From NCBI GenBank assembly GCA_030278955.1, contig JAOANR010000002.1:29958678-30022677 (forward strand): 64,000 bases of DNA, given 5' to 3'. The translations under genes were made by a program, and so were the position numbers. This stretch comes from Hygrophila difformis (taxonomy: Eukaryota > Streptophyta > Magnoliopsida > Lamiales > Acanthaceae). The first letter of the stretch is position 1. Each line of letters opens with the position of its first letter. Positions 11,599 through 22,451 of this stretch are shown here, piece by piece. Under the pieces are notes generated by a model. That model was not told the origin of the DNA. It ran no database searches and saw nothing but the letters and a program-made list of their open reading frames with translations.

Positions 11599-13374
11599 TA
11601 TATTTCATGTGTATTTTATTTCAAAGGAATTCTCAATCATTTAAACCTTAAAGGCTAATTTCATGTTTCAACAAGATTTCAAGATTTGACTTCCGGTAAA
11701 CCACTGTTTACTCTAAAATTCGTCTAAACTCAGATTAAATTCCACAAATTCCGAAATTTCACCACTGACTCAGAAAGGTCGAGATGAACAACTTTCGTGT
11801 TTTAACTTTTTGAATCCGAGATACCTAAACATGTCAAAAACGTCAATTTTCGCAGAAACACAAATCTGTCCGAATTTTATATGTCACAGTTTAAAGATTT
11901 CAAATTCTACTATAGCAAATCAACTCCAAATTTAATGATTTTTTACAGAGACCATCTCAGAGACGTTTATCTACAACTTTCATGTTCGTCCAAAGATCTA
12001 AATCGGCCTAGAACCCTAGTCAAAAACGTCGTCAAGTTCTGACCTAAGTTCCGTCAAGAATTTCAAGATCCACATCCTAGCAGTTCGGTTTCGGGTGGAT
12101 TTCATATATCAAATCATCACGAAAAATTCTGAAAATTTACGGAGGTGTTCTTAACGTATAGATCTACAACTCTTATGTAGAAATCACCAACAAGTTCGAA
12201 CTAAAGTTCTGTCACCGTTTCAAGATCTAAACCCAAGGCAGGTCTGTTCGTGGTCGTTTTCGGATATCAAAACACGATGAAAAAATATGAAAATTTTACA
12301 GTAGATAGATCTATGTCTTAGGAACGTTTTTCATGTTTTAAGTTTTTCCGTTTGAGGTCGTTTTAAGGTTCGGAAAAATTAGACAACACTGTTGCGCCGT
12401 TAAAAGATTTACGTTGGCAGATTTCATGTCCTTGATTCGAATCTTTAAATCTAACGTATTTTAATTTCGCCCAAAACCATGTAAGACTTAACTTACAGAT
12501 CTATGGATGTCTCGGCTCGATGATTCGGAGGCGTGGCTTCCACGTTCTTCGTTCTCCTTCCGAGATCCTTCGTTTTTCCTCAACGCGTCCGGATCGGGGT
12601 TTAGAATAGAAAAGAGGTTTAATTAGGATTTGTTTTCGAATCTTGAATGGAAAGGAATGAATAAGATCTTACCACGAAAGCAAGGGTCTCCAAATTTTCG
12701 TCCAACCCAGTCTTCGAATGCCTTCGTGCCTCCGACGACTCCGGGATTAGGGTTTCGACGTGTAGAGAGATGTCGCAGGGTTTCAAAAGTGTTTGGAATC
12801 GAACTAAAGGGTTATTCATAGATGTACAAGACCTAGGGGACGTCCAAAGACTGCCCCTAAGTGTCTTGAGCCGAAAGAAAAGTAACCGAAGTCGGAAAAT
12901 CCGGATTCAGGCGAGAAAATCGCGCAACGCCGCGACTGTCGCATCTGGCGTGGGGTTGGCGCTGGGTTTGTGCAAACCCCGCACGGACACCAGACTGGGC
13001 CGCGGTTTGGGCCGGGTCGTGCAATCCCTTTGGGCCTTCCTCTTCATCCTTCCTTTTGGGCCTTTGTCTTCTCTTTGGGCCTTTCTCCTTCTATTTTTTT
13101 TGGGCTATCTCTTGAACTTTAAATCCTATTTCAAATTTATTTGGGATCTCAAATTAATTTCGGGTTCGAAATATTAAGTCCATCTATATTTGGTTCCCGG
13201 GCATTAATTTATTTAATTAAATTATTTTCGACTTCACGGGTTCTTGGATATTTAATTCCTTCTTGAATTAAATTCCTTTTCTCATTTCTTTTTTTAATTA
13301 TTTATTTGTTTATTATATTTATTTATTGTTTATTTATTTATTTATTTTATGTTGCAAAATTCTCGGGTATTACT

Positions 13375-13412
13375 GTCTACCCTCCTTAAGAATCAACTTC
13401 GTCCTCGAAGTT
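13375..13412 (-). other. Internal polypurine tract and upstream hairpin within H
   Basis: On the minus strand AACTTCGAGGACGAAGTT (13395-13412) can fold into a 7-bp hairpin. It is followed by the purine tract CTTAAGGAGGGTAGAC, and then by AGTAATACCCGAG, the inner LTR start. The same layout occurs at 46555-46592 and 60235-60272. Confidence 0.75.
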
Positions 13413-13966
13413 GTGTTTCGGCTTTTCTCGTGCTAAGGACTTTTTGTTTGTTTTATTATTTTGTGAATGAACTTAGAATTAAAACTTCTAAGCTGTCTAC
13501 GTACCCTGTGAAGGGATCAAGCCATAACGTAGTTCAAAACAACTTGAATTTGTTTATTTATTTATTCGGAATACATATTGTCAAAAATAAATGTCTATCT
13601 TACGGGGTATTACATAAATCGAGCGATGCCTACTGAGAGTTGGTTAGGGTTTGGATTTATTTATTCAGTCGTTTACGTTAAGGGTATAAGGGTTGAAACG
13701 TTGAGACCCCAGGTTTCTAGGGTTTAGGGTTCGAGGTACCTTGTCGATTTGTTATGCATGTATAGATATGTAGTTCGTTTATTGTTGTCTTGTTTCCTTG
13801 GTTGGTTGAGTTTTAATAAAATATGAAGATTGTGTATAAAATAGATGCTTGTGAATTTATTGCTTAATAGGGGAACTTTATTCGGTACAAGCGATAGGAA
13901 TCAAAATGCTGAGAATAGTTCGGGAAAATAGAAAAGAGAACAATAGGAATAATGTATCAATAATCC

Positions 13967-14458
13967 CTAAGCCTGGGGAGAGTAGGTGGTCGGATCCTCC
14001 ATGGGGTCATCTTCATCACTCGAATCCTCGATGGTGCCCGTGCCAAGGGGCCCATGGAACACTGGGCTTGGTGGCCAATCGGGCCGAGCAGCAGGAGCAG
14101 GATCGACGGCGGCAACTGGCGTAGGGGCGGCTGCTGGGACAGCGACAAGATCAGCAACAGGGCTAGCTACAGGAGGAGCTTCTGGGCTAAGAGGGGCATG
14201 TGGGAGCAGGATATCCTTTAGGTGGAGCAGTTCGTTTCCCAAGATCCCTGCTTGAGTCTCTATGCCGTCAATCTGGGTCCGGAGCTCAGTCTCGCGGGTC
14301 TGGAGTTCGTTGATTTGAATTTGGAGTTGGGTCAGATTTTGATGCCCTGCTTCCCCCAGATTAGTCAGGTGGCCCAGGTTAGCCTCCATTTGTTCTACCC
14401 TTAGTCTGAAGTTGTTCACGTTTTGAGGGGTTTCGAGGTATGCTTCGATCAACCTCAT
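13967..14458 (-). CDS. Upstream ORF of element B, coiled-coil protein of unknown function
   Basis: An intact 163-residue frame between primer site and gag of element B. Residues ~10-85 are rich in leucine, glutamate and glutamine with heptad-like spacing (VEQMEANLGHLTNLGEAGHQ), which suggests a coiled coil. Residues ~90-130 are proline/alanine-rich, and the C-terminus is acidic (EDSSDEDDPMED). I do not recognise a catalytic motif. A second ATG at 14500 opens a different frame reading MAAPNVNMINLL, so the true N-terminus may be shifted by an indel. It could be an ORF0-like accessory gene of this Tekay lineage or an unrelated leader ORF. Confidence 0.45.
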   Translation of the reverse strand: MRLIEAYLETPQNVNNFRLRVEQMEANLGHLTNLGEAGHQNLTQLQIQINELQTRETELRTQIDGIETQAGILGNELLHLKDILLPHAPLSPEAPPVASPVADLVAVPAAAPTPVAAVDPAPAARPDWPPSPVFHGPLGTGTIEDSSDEDDPMEDPTTYSPQA

Positions 14459-14848
14459 TAGGAGGTTGAAGGAGGTTGATCATGTTCACGTTTGGTGCGG
14501 CCATCTAATGTTAACAAGGTAGGTTAGAGTTAGAATATGTTTTAGACGGGATTAGATAGGAATTTAAATCTACATGCAATATGCAAGTGCAAGTTCCCTC
14601 CCCAATAAAAATTTAATCTATCCATGTGTTTAAAATAAATTTACTATATGGGTAGTAATAAAAGTTGGGCCTCTATAATGGACCAAAAATTTAATAATTC
14701 TTTGGCTAAGATATTGGGCTACGTAAAAATAAGCTTTTGGGATAAAAATAATACTAGTAGTTAAAAATAATTTTTTTTAAAAAAATAATACTAGGTTTTA
14801 AAATAATGGTTTAAAAATAATAATAATAGTAGCTTTAAAATTTTCCGG

Positions 14849-14860
14849 GCTCTGATACCA
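14849..14860 (-). other. Primer binding site of element B (tRNA-iMet)
   Basis: GCTCTGATACCA on the plus strand is TGGTATCAGAGC in element sense, three bases inside the 5' LTR end at 14864. It proves the minus orientation. Confidence 0.95.
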
Positions 14861-14863
14861 ACT

Positions 14864-17616
14864 TTTAACACCCCGGATTTGATAACCCAGGCCGGGATGT
14901 CACCGCCACATCTCCCTAGCAAGACACGGCTCTCCGAGCTCACTAAGGAAATGCAAGGCTTATGGGTACGTAAAAGATTTAAAAACATTTCAATATTGAG
15001 TCCGGAAATTAATAATACTTAATTCAAAATACGGAAGTAATAATCATCCATGCACGAGATAGAGTAAATGCAGCGGAAAAGTAATCACGGCCAACACGGC
15101 CAAACCTCGGGTTCAACAGGCCCGGTAAAATAGTAGTATAATGCAGTGAATAAAAATGTTCATAAAAGTTTTCCCCCAAGTGTATGTGCATGAGTCACTC
15201 GACATACTCTGTAAAAGAAAAATGACAACGGGTTTATCAGTATAAAAATATACCGAGTAAGTTAATCCCTAACTAAACAATTTAAAGGGTTACATGTGTT
15301 TATTTAAAATTACACTTTTCATGCATTAATTTAAAATTCATAGTTTACTCGCAGCGGAAGAACACGATTAATTTACTCAAGACGTGAATAAATAATTTAA
15401 GGATTTAATTTAAAAGCATAATTTAAAGGCATAATTTAAAAATGTAATTTAGGGGCATAATTTAAAACGTGATAAATAAATTCAGCAAAATTAAATACAC
15501 ACACAAGTCTTTTATATTTTATCCCGTAAACTAAGAAGAGGACACAATACCAGGGAGATCACTAACGAGACAATCTCAAATCGTAGGACCACTAACGAGG
15601 CAGTCCAAATAAATGGGAGACCCTAACGAGGCAGTCTCAAAGATATTAGGACCACTAACGAGGCAGTCCAAATAACACAGCGCGCGAGATCACTAACGAG
15701 GCAATCTCAAATAGTAGGGAGACCACTAACGAGGCAGTCTCAAAATAATAATAGCATGAAGATCGGCTCAGCCTAGTGAACGGGATTTTTCGAAAGTTCA
15801 TATTTCAATGTTTACAAAATATTTGATATCGCATTTTGTAGTTCGAGTTTTCTCAAGTTCGAAAAATCTGATTCGTCACAGTTTACGCCTTTCTTAATTA
15901 AAAATTCATCTTTTAACCAAAAATTTGGAAATTTACACAGTAGCTCAAGAACACACATACGAACAACTTTCATGTTTTAAGTTTTTGGAAATAAGGTTTC
16001 GAAGTGAGTCAAATTCCGAGATCTTTACAAAAGAAGATTTCTGTCCAAAGGACTGATTCCGACACTGTTTCGTGCAACGCCGATTAAAAATTCATTTTAA
16101 AACCAATTGGTCCAAAATTTTTACAAGATGTACATAACACTTTAATGAACAACTTTCATGTTTTATGATTTTGGAAATAATGAGTTTAAATGTTCAAAAA
16201 TCGACACCAACACGCTGCTTACGCGCTGATTCAAAAATCAGTTTAGAACAGGTTCTAAAATCGTCCGGTTTGACATATCAAATGAACTCCAAAATTCACG
16301 AAATTTTATATGCATAATCTACACACAATTATCTACAACTTTTGTTTAGAAATGCAAAGTTGAATCGATCTAGAAACGGGGTGAAAAATCTGCATCAAGT
16401 CGAGTCAATGAATCTGTCCAGCTTTCAAACGTTCGGTTTTATTACAGAAACTTTACGGTACGATTTGGGATATCATATCTTTATGTCAATGGCTGAAATT
16501 TGGACAAAAGGTAGATTAGAGTCTTATGAACAAAATCTATGTTCAAAAGTTTTTGGTTTGAATTCCCGAAGGTTGGGTTCCAGACGAGTTTCTAAAATTG
16601 GTCGAAAATAGGGTTTTTGAAAACCGATTTTAGTTACGTGTCTAGATCTTAAGTTTTAAACGACAATAAACCACAAAAATTGAAGAGTAAGGTCTTAACT
16701 TACTTAGTTAGAGATTAGGGTTGAAGTGAGGGCTTTCCGGTCGTCCTAAGGTCGCGACGAACGGCCAACTTCTCCGATCGCTTTTTGTTCGTCCCCCGAC
16801 GTGAAATCGTAGCAAAGGAAAGGATGTTAGATTTCGAGTTTTTTTAAGGTTTATGGACAAACTAAACACTATATCATAACTTACCAAAGGTCTAGAAGGC
16901 AGAGGCTTCGTCCCGGTCGTCCCGTCGTCGCCGGAATACTCGCCGGAAAGTGGACTCGAAAGGGTTTCGGCTTGGAGAGGAAGATTGAAGGGGAATGACT
17001 TATGTTTTCTGTGAAAAATGGGGGTGAGGATGCCCCCAATACCCCGTTTAGCCTTTCCTAAGGCTGTGATCTGGTTGCCATTGATAGGGATTAGATTTTT
17101 GGCAAGAAAATCGCCATGGAAGGAAAGTTTACACCTCTTGCTCCTCTGGCGCGGTGGTGACGCGCACGTATAGGGATGTCCGCGCGGAGCACGCGCGACC
17201 AGTCCTGGGACGCGTCTCCTCCTGCCGCGCGGTGGCCGCGCGGCGGCGCGCGGAGAGCGCGTGGCGGCCAGACCGGCCGGTTCGGCGGTCCGCGTGGTCC
17301 GTCGGGTCTTTTCTTTTTTTCTCTATCGGTTTTCTATCCTCTACGTGTTTGGCTCGACTCCTCGGGTCGTTTCCGGTTCGAAATCTTTATCTTAAATTCG
17401 TTACGAGCTCGGGTTTAACGCTCGTAACATTTCCGCGCCATAATTAATCTAGTTAAATTAGTTCCAATTCCTCTAAACGTTTTTGTGATTTATCTTGCGA
17501 TTTATTTTGTGACTGAACTTAGAATTTAGATTTCCAAGCTGCCTACGTACCTTGTGAAGGGATCAAGTCATGACGTAGTTCAAAACGATTTTAATTTGTT
17601 TTTCTCGGGTGTTACA
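14864..17616 (-). repeat. Element B 5' LTR (2753 bp)
   Basis: In element sense it starts TGTAACACCCGAG at 17616 and ends CGGGGTGTTAAA at 14864, the last bases having changed from TGTTACA. It carries the covarying hairpin array at 15555-15741. A GC-rich, CpG-dense block lies at about 17140-17300, near the LTR start. Confidence 0.92.
15555..15741 (-). repeat. Hairpin array in B 5' LTR
   Basis: Six units in fixed order with arms GAGAT/ATCTC, GGAC/GTCC, GAGAC/GTCTC, GGAC/GTCC, GAGAT/ATCTC, GAGAC/GTCTC around the near-constant middle CACTAACGAGGCA. The third unit has lost two bases of the middle. It lies about 700-880 bases from the 3' end of the LTR, in the half expected to be transcribed. Confidence 0.9.
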
Positions 17617-18224
17617 GTTGGTTCAACAATGCATCAAGATTGAAAGGAAGTTAAAAAGGAATACCACTTGGAAATCAACCGCAGGACCAAGTAATTCTAA
17701 ACCATGGTTAGTCAAATCTCAACCACCACAAGGAAACAATAACAAGGAATAGAACAAACCTCCAGTGCCTAACCAAAATCAAAATCATAAACCCCGCACT
17801 TTTGAGATAGGCAATAATTTTCAAAGGGATGACCGAAACAAGGGTCCTGAACAAGAAAAAAAACAGAGGGGGTCGTGATAAAAGAGAAGTTATCTGCTGG
17901 AAGTGTCAAAGAAGAGGGCATTATTCTAATGAATATCCTAATCTTAGGAAAGTTGCTCTTATTGATATTGGTGAAGAGAAGTTGGTTGCTATCACTGAAA
18001 ATGGAGCATTGCTACCTATTGATGAGGAAGAAATCTGTCATGAAGAAGTTGATGACTTTGAGGATGGCAAAGAGGAGCCCGAAGATAGAGAGGTTGTTGA
18101 TGAAGAAGAAGCTTTCCAGACCATGGTAGCTATGAGAATTTTAACCGCTGACAGAACAGAAGATGAACAAAGGGGAATTTATTTCATTGCTTCTGTACTA
18201 TTAATGGCAAAGGTGCTACTGTAA
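17617..18224 (+). pseudogene. Element A gag, 3' part with decayed zinc knuckle
   Basis: Continues gag after element B. The segment CWKCQRRGHYSNEYPN near 17898 matches a CCHC knuckle whose last cysteine is now tyrosine. An acidic linker follows. A frameshift near 18200 separates it from the protease. Confidence 0.75.
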
Positions 18225-19000
18225 TAGTTGATAATGGGAGCTGCACTAATATAGTATCTTTATTTTGTGTGCGCAGGTTAAATCTTCCATTAGAAGAGCA
18301 CAAGAAACCATACTTGCTACATTGGATGAATGCAAGTGGACGCATCAAAGTCGCGCACCAAGCCAGAATTCCCATCACTATAGGAACCTACACTGAAAAC
18401 GTGTTGTGTGATGTAATTTCTATGAATGCGTGCCATGTGCTTTTAGGGAGGCCTTGGATGTATGACAATGATGTAATCTATAGAGGAAAGCCGAATACTT
18501 TGGAGTTTAAGAAGGGTAAGAAGGAGTATCTCTTGAAGCCATTATCTATGGCTACTGTTAGAAGAGAAGCAGAAAAGATGAAGAAGCAAATTGAAGAAGA
18601 AGAGAAATTGCACAAAGGGAAGGAGCTAAACAAGCAAGTTGAAGTGCAGAAGAAGGATAACGGCAAGGCGATTGCTGACAAGTGCCTACTGATGGGCAAG
18701 ACTGAAATTGAACGAGCTATGAAGGAGCCAGAATTTCCAGGTTACTGTTTCCTTGCTTTCATTAAACCTATTGAATATATTTTGGGAACAGACAAATCTG
18801 CACCTCACTATCCTGAAACTTTTGCTAGGATGCTCGAACGGAATCAAGACTTATTCCCTGAAGAATTTCCAGAAGGATTACCACCATTGAGGGGAATCGA
18901 GCATCAGATTGAGTTCATGCCTGGAGCTACAATTCCTAATAGACCAGCATACCGAATGAATCCTGAAGAAACCCAAGAGATCCAACGCAAAGTGCAATGA
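18225..19000 (+). pseudogene. Element A aspartic protease and RT linker
   Basis: Retropepsin region with the active-site order VDNGSCTN (DNGS codons 18230-18241, where DSGS or DGGS is usual). It continues as LPLEEHKKPYLLHWMNASG and then LLGRPWMYDND, both typical of CRM/Reina chromoviruses. A lysine/glutamate-rich linker leads to LFPEEFPEGLPPLRGIEHQI and RPAYRMNPEE, the standard start of the RT module. A TGA ends the frame at 18998-19000, just before the RT. Confidence 0.8.
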
Positions 19001-19627
19001 TTATTGGATAAAGGATGGACTAGAGAGAGCTTATCTCCGTGTGTTGTACCTGTCCTACTTATGCCTAAGAAGAATGGAGAATTGAGGATGTGCATGGATT
19101 GCAGAGCTATCAATGCCATAACAGTGAAATACCGCCACCTAATTCCACGCCTTGATTACATGCTCGACGAGCTAAGCGGTGCAACTGTCTTTTCGAAGAT
19201 AGACCTGAAAAGTGGATACCACCAGATACGAATGCAACCCGGCGATGAATGGAAGGCCGCTTTCAAGACTAAGTTTGGGTTGTACGAGTGGCTGGTGATG
19301 CCATTTGGTCTCACCAATGCCCCTGCCACTTTCATGAGGCTGATGAATGAGACCCTCCGACCATACATTAATTATTTCGTTGTAGTTTATTTTGATGATA
19401 TTCTTATATATAGTCCAAACAAAACTGATCATGTTTCTCATGTGCAACAGGTCCTAAACAAGCTACAGAAGGTGAAGCTGTATGCAAACTTCGAGAAGTG
19501 CACCTTTCATGTGCCTGAAGTAATCTTCTTAGGATTTGTTGTTGGAAAGGATGGGCTCAAGGTTGATCAAAGTAAGATCAAGGCAATCACTGGATGGAAA
19601 CTACCAACCACTATGACAGAAGTTTGA
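19001..19627 (+). pseudogene. Element A reverse transcriptase
   Basis: Complete set of Ty3/gypsy RT blocks between two stop codons. They include [60 protein letters not shown] and [20 protein letters not shown]. The catalytic YFDD is at 19388-19399. The frame ends at TGA in TEV*SFLG, where family members have arginine, which fits a CGA-to-TGA change. The catalytic residues are intact, so this copy died by nonsense mutations and not by loss of the core. Confidence 0.9.
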
Positions 19628-20431
19628 AGTTTTCTAGGATTGTGCGGATTTTTCAGACGATTTGTGCTTAACTTTAGCATCATTGTTGCTCCTCTCACCT
19701 CACTGTTGAAGAAGGATCTAAAGTATAAGTGGGGAGTAGCAGAACAAAAGGCTTTTGATGAGTTGAAGCAGAAACTGACCCATGCACCAGTTCTACCACT
19801 ACCTGATTTTGAGAAGCTGTTTGAGTTGGAGTGTGACGCATCAGGAACAGGGATGGGAGCAGTTCTATTGCAAGAGAACCGACCAATCGCATATCATAGT
19901 GAGAAGTTCAATGGTGCTCAATTGAACTACTCAACATATGACAAGGAACTGTATGCAATTGTGAGAGCGTTGAAGGTCTGGCAACATTATCTCAGAGGTA
20001 GAGAGTTCATTATCCACACTGATCACGAAACCTTGAAGCACATAAAGGTTCGAAGGCAACTGAGTAAGAGACATGGTAGCTGGAGTGCCTTTATTGAAAC
20101 CTTTCCATATGTGATCAAGTACAAGAAAGGGAAGGATAATGTTGTTGCTGACGCACTATCAAGGAGAATGGCTTTAGCAGCATTTGCTACTACGCGACTA
20201 ATTGGGTTTGAGCACATCCAAGCGCAGTACGCAGATGATCCAGATTTTAAGGAAGCCTATGAGAAGATTGAGAAGAATGCTTACAAGGAGTTTTCCCGAC
20301 TGAATGGATACCTCTACTATGGGAACATATTGTGCATACCTAGAGGATCCATCAGAGAGCTGATAATCAAAGAAGCCCATGCTGGAGATATGATGGGACA
20401 CTTCGGGAAACATGCTACAATGGAAGTGTAG
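19628..20431 (+). pseudogene. Element A RNase H and integrase N-terminus
   Basis: The RT thumb ([16 protein letters not shown]) leads into RNase H with [52 protein letters not shown] and [10 protein letters not shown]. It ends in the integrase zinc-finger region with [20 protein letters not shown] in MEV*NERFYW interrupts it before the catalytic core. Confidence 0.88.
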
Positions 20432-21583
20432 AATGAGAGATTCTATTGGCCAGGAATGTCCAAGCAGGTAGTCGACTTCATTGTAAAGTGTCTTGTCTGT
20501 CTGAAGGCAAAGTCACAAGTGAAGCCCCATGGGTTATACCAAGCACTGCCTGCACCTGAAGAACCTTGGATTGACATCTCCATGGATTTCATTTTGGGTT
20601 TACCTATGACAGCCCGTGCCAAGGACTCAATCTTTGTTGTTGTGGACAGATTTTCTAAGATGGCACACTTCATACCATGTTCCAAGACCAATGATGCACA
20701 TCATGTGGCAAAGTTGTTCTTTAAGGAAGTGGCCAGATTACATGGAATTCCAAGGACCATAGTATCCGACAGAGATACTAAATTTATGAGCTATTTCTGG
20801 AAATCCTTTTGGCATGAGTTGGGAACTAAACTTTTGTTTTCATTTTACTATCATCCGCAGACTGACAGGCAGACTGAAGTCGTCAACAGAGTTTTGGGAA
20901 ATCTGCTAAGAATCATAACATCATCCAAGACGAAGAGTTGGGATGAAAGCTCGCCCTATATTAAATTCGCATACAATCGACATGTGCATAGTCTTACAGG
21001 TATGTCTCATTTTGAAGTTGTATACGGATTTGACCCACTAACGCCGCTTGATTTGCTGCCACTGCCTCGCAGTGAGCATTTTAATATTAATGGCAGTGAT
21101 AGGGCTAAGGCAAGTAAGGACTTGCATAAGGATGTCCGTGAGAGCTTACTCAAAGCAGCTGAACAGTACGCCAAGTACTCCAATCGTGGTAGGAAAAGAC
21201 TGCTATTAAAACCAAGCGATTGGGTATGGGTGCATATGCGAAATGAGACGTTCCCGGATCTACTGCTATTTAAAGTTCTTGAAAAGATAAATGATAATGC
21301 CTATAAATTGGACTTCCCTGCTGAACATTCTAATATAAGTGCTACCTTCAATGTTTCAGATCTGTCGCTATTTGAAAGAGACGATGAGGACGAAGCTAGT
21401 CGGTTGATGGATCAACCTCTTCAAGGGGAAGGGGATGGCATGGTAGCACATACCATGGTTCAGATACCGAGGGCCCGTGTTCGAGACAACGAGCTAAAAG
21501 GCTCACCGATCAAGTGGCCGGACTGCTACGGACTCACGCTGAAGAATGGGAGCAGACGAAACCAGCACTTGAAGGGAAGATGA
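20432..21583 (+). pseudogene. Element A integrase, running into the 3' LTR
   Basis: Integrase core with the DDE triad context: WIDISMDFILGLPMTARAKD, IVSDRDTKFMSYFWKSFWHE and HPQTDRQTEVVNRVLGNLLR. The C-terminal GPY/F-like module has VWVHMRNETFPDL and DNAYKLDFPAEHSNI. It continues through LSLFERDDEDE, across the purine tract at 21422-21435, and about 150 bases into the 3' LTR. That overlap is a known CRM trait. A one-base loss in the LTR relative to the 5' copy makes the last ~40 codons out of frame. Confidence 0.85.
21422..21435 (+). other. Polypurine tract of element A
   Basis: CAAGGGGAAGGGGA immediately precedes the 3' LTR start TGGCATGG, and is the primer site for plus-strand DNA synthesis. 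It is also coding, as part of the integrase tail. Confidence 0.92.
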
Positions 21584-22446
21584 TGATCAGATTGGAGCTG
21601 AAAGAGGAAGGAAACGGGGTGGAGAAAGAGTTAGCATATTCTGGAGTCAAAACCTATGCTTTGTTCCCACACTGCACTGCCCACGCTACGAGCTCGCGAC
21701 ATTGCGAGGAGGTATCGCAGGAAACCCAACAGACAAAGCGAGGCCGACAAAGCGAAGAGGTGACATTAAGGACTTAGCCAAATTCTGGAGAAGCTTTCCG
21801 CGCGATGTGCCTACGCTACGTTTCCGACAAAGCGAGGACAGACGCCGTTGAAGACTTAAACCATTTCCGGAAACCGTTCCCTTGCTGCAATGCCGCACAC
21901 TTTGTCAAATAAATGTCGCGTGCAGCGTTCTGCTCGCAGCTTCGCATTTCTGTTTTCCGCTTTCTTTATTAGTTTGCGCTTTTCCTTTTTATTAGTCTTT
22001 TCCTGATTGGGCCTAACCTATGTAATTAGGTCCATCAGCTATATTTTTCTTTTATTAGTTTTTGCCTGATTGGGCCTAACCCAAGTAATTAGGCCCAATA
22101 GTTCTGTTTAGGGTTTAATTTGCCCTAGGCCTATATATAGGCCCTCCTTTGAACTTGTAAACAACTTTTTGAGCAATTTGATGAATTATCTTTCCAAACT
22201 TTCTCAAGGGGTCACCGAGAGTTTCTCGTCTTTGTGAGCTTCGATTGGCAAACTCACCTTGCAATCCTTTGAAGTTGGGATTGTTGGAATCATCCAAGGA
22301 GGATTATCAGAAAGAGGAGATGCGCTTGATTGTTTCGGGTCATTCCCCATCTTGAATCTCTTGATCGAATTGGTAAACTTCGCTATCGTTTTATTTTCCA
22401 CATTCGTATTCAAATCCTAGTGTTGTCTGGAATCCGATCCATGGCA
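21436..22446 (+). repeat. Element A 3' LTR (1011 bp)
   Basis: Starts TGGCATGG and ends CCATGGCA, then the TSD CGTGC (22447-22451). It lacks the MITE and so shows the empty site. A TATA-like run (CCTATATATAGGCCC) is at about 22131, with the equivalent in the 5' LTR at about 1459. Confidence 0.95.
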
Positions 22447-22451
22447 CGTGC

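Larger units (their letters stand above)
10744..13614 (-). mobile_element. Solo LTR H (C/H family), inserted in element B
   Basis: A 2871-bp solo LTR from TGTAACACCCC (10744) to GGGGTATTACA (13614), flanked by TAAAT on both sides (10739-10743 and 13615-13619). It matches the 3' LTR of element C, extended to that element's outer terminus at 46782. It contains a complete purine-tract/LTR-start junction inside its U3 (around 13374), so this copy ended at the outer start. No internal coding sequence remains. Confidence 0.9.
4500..17616 (-). mobile_element. Element B: Tekay/Del-type chromovirus inserted in gag of A
   Basis: Minus-strand Ty3/gypsy element. Its outer ends are TGTAACACCCC (4500) and GGGTGTTACA (17616). 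Flanks are CTTGG and GTTGG, a 5-bp TSD with one mismatch, and the gag frame of A joins across it. Order on the minus strand is 5' LTR (17616-14864), tRNA-iMet primer site, upstream ORF, gag, protease, RT, RNase H, integrase, then a truncated 3' LTR (about 6230-4500). The chromodomain, purine tract and first ~1 kb of the 3' LTR are deleted. Solo LTR H sits between the upstream ORF and gag. Multiple stops make it defective. Confidence 0.9.
183..22446 (+). mobile_element. Element A: CRM-like chromovirus (Ty3/gypsy), nested host of B and a MITE
   Basis: Full-length LTR retrotransposon with both LTRs (183-1773 and 21436-22446) and an exact TSD CGTGC. Order on the plus strand is LTR, tRNA-iMet primer site, leader, gag, protease, RT, RNase H, integrase, purine tract, LTR. 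Without insertions it is about 8.6 kb. It was split in gag by element B and in the 5' LTR by a MITE. The pol frame runs into the 3' LTR, a known habit of CRM (centromeric) chromoviruses, and the RT and integrase wording fits CRM/Reina-type chromoviruses. Several stops and frameshifts make it non-autonomous. The clade call is less certain than the element boundaries. Confidence 0.9.

Noticed and set aside
13399..13636. Open frame 13349-13636 in H
   Set aside because: It crosses the purine tract and LTR start of the opposite strand. Non-coding retroelement DNA.
14849..14860. tRNA-like match near LTR ends (also 48562-48573 and 40597-40614)
   Set aside because: Only 12-18 bases complementary to tRNA 3' ends, so these are primer sites and not tRNA genes.
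17154..17447. Arginine-rich frame in the B LTR, and a similar one at 61112-61351
   Set aside because: GC-rich, CpG-dense LTR block that is open in several frames on both strands. Composition artefact.
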